Source: JBGSUZ01 sp963677505 (GTDB lineage: Bacteria; Bacillota; Clostridia; Peptostreptococcales; Acidaminobacteraceae). Taken from it: DNA of 64,000 bases. Shown piece by piece: positions 60,998 through 64,000 of this stretch. The notes under the pieces were generated by a model that saw nothing but the letters and a program-made list of their open reading frames with translations, had not been told where the DNA came from and ran no database searches. Positions within the stretch are counted from its first letter, which is position 1, and each line of letters opens with the position of its first letter. The stretch spans positions 22,953-86,952 of the forward strand of contig CAXXWB010000047.1 in assembly GCA_963677505.2 (NCBI GenBank), read 5' to 3'. The position numbers and the translations under genes were made by a program.

Positions 60998-62158
60998 ATG
61001 GATTTAAAAATCGATTTAAAACAATTTGTACCGAAACAGATGTATATGAGAAATGGTGTAAAACACTTTTTAGATCCATATAGACAGATGTTAGTACCTT
61101 TAACACAAGAGAACCTGCTTTTATACAAAATGGAAACCTATGCAATTCAAGTCATGGGCGTACCAAAGCAAATGGTTTATACAAAGCAATCCTTTAGAAA
61201 ATATGGAATGGATTCCTCTAAGGTAATGGATTTAGTGATCCATGACCAAATTAATGGCGAAATTAAACCTGTAGCTATTGTTGAATGTAAGTCTACGAGT
61301 TTAAAGCTTTGTCATACGACAACGTCTCACATTGAAGATTTTGCTAAGAAGAATCATGTCAATTATTTGATTGTCACCAATGGCAGCGAAGTAGATTCTT
61401 ACATTTCAAGGGAAGACCGTTTGTCATTTTGGAAGATAGACAATATTCCTGACTACGCAACTATTAGAAAAAGCTATGAAACAGAAGATCAAGGGGCAGC
61501 CCATCCTGTAAAGACAAAGAAAATCGTTGCGCCTAAGTTCAGCTCAAAAAGAACGCCAAAAGTAATTCAGCCTATTGTTATGGATTGGATGCGGGCTTTA
61601 AAGAAAGAGTTTGATAAATGCGCACCTCAAACTTTTGGTGGCATTAGCATAGTAGGAGATTGCGGTCTTAGAAAAAAACTTACTGGCTTTGGTTCAGAGA
61701 AAGTTCAAAATATAACTCAACGAACTTTCTTAATTAAAGATTTTCAGGGCAATCACCAGTTAATCAGCTTAGACTTGGCACCAGATGATTCAGGAGCGCC
61801 AATATTGTCAGTCACTATAGATGATATAGACAACCGTCAAGTGGTGTTGTCATTGGATTTAAGCTTAATTCTGGACATAGATGAAAAGCAAACTTGCATG
61901 AGCCTTAATTTAAAAGATTACTTTAAGCGTGAAAACTTTGACTTTAACAATGAACTAAAACAATTGATTAAAGAAAGAGCTCCTCATTTATTAGATGAAA
62001 GCAAAGTTAACTTTGGCTGTTGGGAAAACGGATCTACTATTGAGTTAAGCAATAGCAATTTCAAAGAGATTTTAATTCAATTGATGAGTTTCGCCGTTAT
62101 ATTAGACGAACACCGTGGCAATCAAAAGGTTAAGGAAAAAGGGACTAAAAAACAGTAA
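60998..62158 (+). CDS. HsdR N-terminal-domain (PD-(D/E)xK) protein, stand-alone
   Basis: A 386-residue cytosolic protein. Residues about 35-150 match the type I restriction R-subunit N-terminal nuclease fold: VMDLVIHDQINGEIKPVAIV followed by ECKSTSLKL gives the D...ExK site. No helicase motor follows; residues about 190-380 have no known motif. No modification or specificity subunit lies nearby. It may act as a nuclease in repair or defence, or have another nucleic acid role. The ribosome binding site is AGGGGA. Confidence 0.8.
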   Translation: MDLKIDLKQFVPKQMYMRNGVKHFLDPYRQMLVPLTQENLLLYKMETYAIQVMGVPKQMVYTKQSFRKYGMDSSKVMDLVIHDQINGEIKPVAIVECKSTSLKLCHTTTSHIEDFAKKNHVNYLIVTNGSEVDSYISREDRLSFWKIDNIPDYATIRKSYETEDQGAAHPVKTKKIVAPKFSSKRTPKVIQPIVMDWMRALKKEFDKCAPQTFGGISIVGDCGLRKKLTGFGSEKVQNITQRTFLIKDFQGNHQLISLDLAPDDSGAPILSVTIDDIDNRQVVLSLDLSLILDIDEKQTCMSLNLKDYFKRENFDFNNELKQLIKERAPHLLDESKVNFGCWENGSTIELSNSNFKEILIQLMSFAVILDEHRGNQKVKEKGTKKQ

Positions 62159-62196
62159 ATTTTGAAGTGATATAAAAGCAACTTAAAAAATGACAT

Positions 62197-62243
62197 AAAA
62201 AGAGCACCTAACTATTAAAAAATAGCTGGGTGCTTTTTTGACG
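62197..62243. terminator. Terminator between convergent HsdR-N and bL25 genes
   Basis: AAAAAGAGCACCTA-CTATT pairs with AATAGCTGGGTGCTTTTTT (with small mismatches). Bidirectional. Confidence 0.8.
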
Positions 62244-62257
62244 GATTTTTCATTGTC

Positions 62258-62536
62258 TTATCCGAGAATATGGATATCGATATGAGAAACAGCTTGTGTT
62301 AAGACGTTGCGTTGAATTTCTTTAATGACGCCAGTCATTGTAACACCGCCAAATTCAACGGTAACTTCAGATTTTTCGCCGTTTTTTGAAAGGATTTCAT
62401 CTACCATTTTAGAATTGAAAGTTACAGGTGAAGCCCCCATTTTTTTGCCGTAGATAGCACCACGTACAAAACCTTCGTTGAAGTAAACGCCTGATTGTTT
62501 TTCTCTTGCTGTTGCATTTAAAACTAGTGAATTCAT
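62258..62536 (-). CDS. rplY: Large-subunit ribosomal protein bL25, short form
   Basis: A 92-residue protein resembling the 5S-rRNA-binding N-terminal domain of bL25/Ctc: LVLNATAREKQSGVYFNEGF, VRGAIYGKKMGASPVTFNSK, GVTMTGVIKEIQRNVLTQAV and ending HIDIHILG. The C-terminal CTC extension is absent, as in the E. coli-type short form. ATG 62536 follows AAGGAG; the start at 62578 has none. Some members are stress induced. Confidence 0.85.
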   Translation of the reverse strand: MNSLVLNATAREKQSGVYFNEGFVRGAIYGKKMGASPVTFNSKMVDEILSKNGEKSEVTVEFGGVTMTGVIKEIQRNVLTQAVSHIDIHILG

Positions 62537-62810
62537 TTTTGGCTCCTTGGGACAAAGTCCGCAGGTTTGACGAGGCATCGAAGAGAAGAGTGAAAAATCT
62601 AAGGTTCGTCAAACGGTAAAATACACATTATAAGCCATAAATGAAATCTGCCTATAGGCTTTCAACTTCATAATATTGCTGGAACTTTCACAAATGTCCA
62701 GCGTCCACTAAAAGACATGAAAACATTATATCACAAATGGGGTATCTACGCTGAATTACTTTATATCGCAGTAAAAGCTAATAATTAGTTTGTGATTTAT
62801 TGAATGTAAA

Positions 62811-62865
62811 TCCTATGCAGTGGGTAAAAAACAAAAAAGTTCATAACTCGCCATAGCATAGGAGG
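62811..62865 (+). promoter_or_regulatory. Hairpin that masks the moaC ribosome binding site
   Basis: TCCTATGC (62811-62818) is perfectly complementary to GCATAGGA (62856-62863), which runs into the moaC Shine-Dalgarno GGAGG (62861-62865). GTGGGT-type bases inside may pair further with ACTCGCC. The loop is A-rich. Closing of this stem would reduce moaC translation. It does not match the Moco riboswitch consensus as far as I can see. Confidence 0.55.
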
Positions 62866-62872
62866 ATAAATC

Positions 62873-63364
62873 ATGGGATTGACACATTTTAATGAACAAG
62901 GCTTTGCAAAAATGGTTTCAGTAGATGAAAAACAAGAGACAAGCAGAACTGCCATTGCAAAGGGTTCTGTATATGTTAGCGCTGAAACCTTTGAACGTAT
63001 TTTGTCAGGTGGTATTTACAAAGGTGATGTCCTCACCGTGGCTCAAATTGCAGGTATTATGGGTGCAAAGAAAACAAGTGAACTGATTCCTATGTGTCAT
63101 CCTTTAGGCATTACCAGTGCTGATTTAAAATTTGAATTAGATGAAAGCCACCACCAAATTAAAATTGAATCTAAAGTTAAGACAGTAGGTAAAACAGGGG
63201 TAGAAATGGAAGCGTTGACAGCGGTTACTGTTGCTGCTCTTACAATTTATGATATGTGTAAGGCAATGGACAGAGATATGGTTATTGGTCCAATCTTCTT
63301 AGAAGAAAAAGATGGTGGCACCAGCGGCCATTATAAGCGAGGTGCAAATCACCAAGACAAATAA
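62873..63364 (+). CDS. moaC: Cyclic pyranopterin monophosphate synthase
   Basis: A 163-residue enzyme for the second step of molybdenum cofactor synthesis. Family blocks: KGSVYVSAETFERIL, AGIMGAKKTSELIPMCHPLG, GKTGVEMEALTAVTVAALT and YDMCKAMDRDMVIG, with the active-site Lys in the C-terminal EEKDGGTSGHY. It is complete and stands alone; moaA and others are not in the window. AGGAGG precedes the ATG and lies in a hairpin. Confidence 0.97.
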   Translation: MGLTHFNEQGFAKMVSVDEKQETSRTAIAKGSVYVSAETFERILSGGIYKGDVLTVAQIAGIMGAKKTSELIPMCHPLGITSADLKFELDESHHQIKIESKVKTVGKTGVEMEALTAVTVAALTIYDMCKAMDRDMVIGPIFLEEKDGGTSGHYKRGANHQDK

Positions 63365-63383
63365 CGTTAATAGCAGTTATTAA

Positions 63384-63430
63384 AAACATCCCAAGGCGAT
63401 TCTGAAATAACGCCTTGGGATGTTTTAGTT
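63384..63430 (+). terminator. Terminator after moaC
   Basis: AAACATCCCAAGGCG pairs perfectly with CGCCTTGGGATGTTT around a short loop, followed by TAGTT. Confidence 0.9.
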
Positions 63431-63545
63431 CTAAAATAACTTGACAGATGGACTTATTAGGCGTAAATTTAGTTTATAAAATTAAATTGCATAAAATCAA
63501 ATGTTGTGAAATTCAATGAAATTGACTAAACTATGAGGTGATATA

Positions 63546-64000
63546 ATGTCCATTTATGATTTTAAATTAACCGATATCGATGAAAATCCACGTTCAATGG
63601 ATGAGTTTAATGGTAAAGTTCTTTTAATTGTCAACACTGCTAGCAAGTGTGGTTTTACCAGTCAGTACAAAGGCCTAGAAGCACTTTATCAACAGTACAA
63701 AGACCAAGGTTTTGAAGTGTTAGGTTTTCCGTGTGACCAATTTGGAAATCAAGAGCCAGGTGAAAATGAGGAAATTAAAGGTTTCTGTGAACTAAACTAT
63801 GGCGTTACTTTTCCACTCTTCGAAAAAATAAATGTAAATGGCGATGAAGCCCATCCGCTATTTCAATTTTTAACCAATGAAAAACCAGGTCTGGTTGGAA
63901 AAGGGATCAAGTGGAATTTCACAAAATTCCTTGTAGACCGCAGTGGCAATGTAATTGAACGTTTTGCTCCAGTAGTGGAACCGGAGAAATTGAAGTCAAA
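63546..64000 (+). CDS. Glutathione peroxidase-like thiol peroxidase (3' end outside window)
   Basis: The first 151 codons are visible without a stop; a full protein would be about 158-180 residues. NTASKCGFTSQYKGL carries the peroxidatic Cys (not selenocysteine), GFPCDQFGNQEPG the conserved Gln, and GIKWNFTKFLVDRSG the Trp-Asn pair, completing the catalytic tetrad. Such non-seleno Gpx proteins usually use thioredoxin to reduce hydroperoxides. GAGGTG precedes the ATG at 63546. Confidence 0.93.
   Translation, partial: MSIYDFKLTDIDENPRSMDEFNGKVLLIVNTASKCGFTSQYKGLEALYQQYKDQGFEVLGFPCDQFGNQEPGENEEIKGFCELNYGVTFPLFEKINVNGDEAHPLFQFLTNEKPGLVGKGIKWNFTKFLVDRSGNVIERFAPVVEPEKLKS

Noticed and set aside
1..64000. 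tRNA, rRNA, CRISPR arrays, prophage
   Set aside because: No clover-leaf, rRNA core, regular spaced repeat series or phage structural gene was seen on reading both strands.

Overview
The window reads as a chromosomal stretch of a low-GC, Gram-positive, motile anaerobe of the Clostridia. Supporting signs are AGGAGG-type ribosome binding sites, Rho-independent terminators after many genes, a GlpP antiterminator, Bce-type ABC and two-component genes, an S-layer-homology protein, a flagellin and chemotaxis genes. A Fusibacter-like lineage is possible, but I cannot place the genus from sequence alone. No rRNA, tRNA, CRISPR array or prophage was seen.

Region 1 (1-5.9 kb) is an accessory polymorphic-toxin locus. 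It holds the 3' part of a large toxin gene with its putative immunity gene, then about 1.2 kb of non-coding DNA with repeats. An apparently intact IS110-family transposase follows, with a structured leader that may encode a bridge RNA. Next come an orphan deaminase-type toxin tip closed early by an in-frame stop, its Imm3-like immunity gene, and the relic of an internally deleted second IS110 copy.

Region 2 (5.9-15.2 kb) holds a GNAT enzyme and a YczE-type membrane protein, then a glycerol operon: glpP, glpF, glpK, a GlpA-like dehydrogenase, a GlpB-like flavoprotein, a DUF1667 protein and a sigma-54 enhancer-binding protein. A near-consensus -24/-12 promoter precedes glpP, and a long terminator-like hairpin (the likely GlpP target) precedes glpA. 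The last four genes each carry one or more single-base shifts at homopolymers.

Region 3 (15.2-28.3 kb) is mostly housekeeping and sensory genes: a cyclophilin-DUF1653 fusion, sfsA, a short flagellin, an isochorismatase-like hydrolase, ybaK, a stand-alone CarH/LitR-type cobalamin photosensor domain, a TfoX-C/FapA pair, a MarR-permease-GNAT operon, an HD protein, a collapsed HAD gene, an Rh-type ammonium channel and a methyltransferase.

Region 4 (28.4-45.1 kb) holds a CPBP protease, two tandem secreted paralogues, an SLH/beta-helix protein, a chemoreceptor, a large sensor kinase, a DbpA-type helicase, a pentapeptide protein, ogt, a rubrerythrin-like protein and an ACT-domain sigma-54 activator. 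That activator lies next to a sigma-54 promoter serving methionine gamma-lyase (45.2-46.6 kb).

Region 5 (46.6-54.3 kb) contains HsmA, a beta-helix protein, an EAL protein and a complete but multiply frameshifted Bce-like antimicrobial-peptide resistance module. Region 6 (54.3-64 kb) holds an M16C metalloprotease, an HD-CHAD fusion, YjbR, an MFS transporter with an unannotated 36-residue peptide gene upstream, a stand-alone HsdR-N nuclease-like protein, bL25, moaC and the start of a glutathione peroxidase gene.

Almost every broken gene is broken by one base in a homopolymer, and these cluster at 10.5-14.1 kb and 46.3-53.8 kb. Raw-read checking should decide between sequencing error and real decay before any of these genes is called lost.
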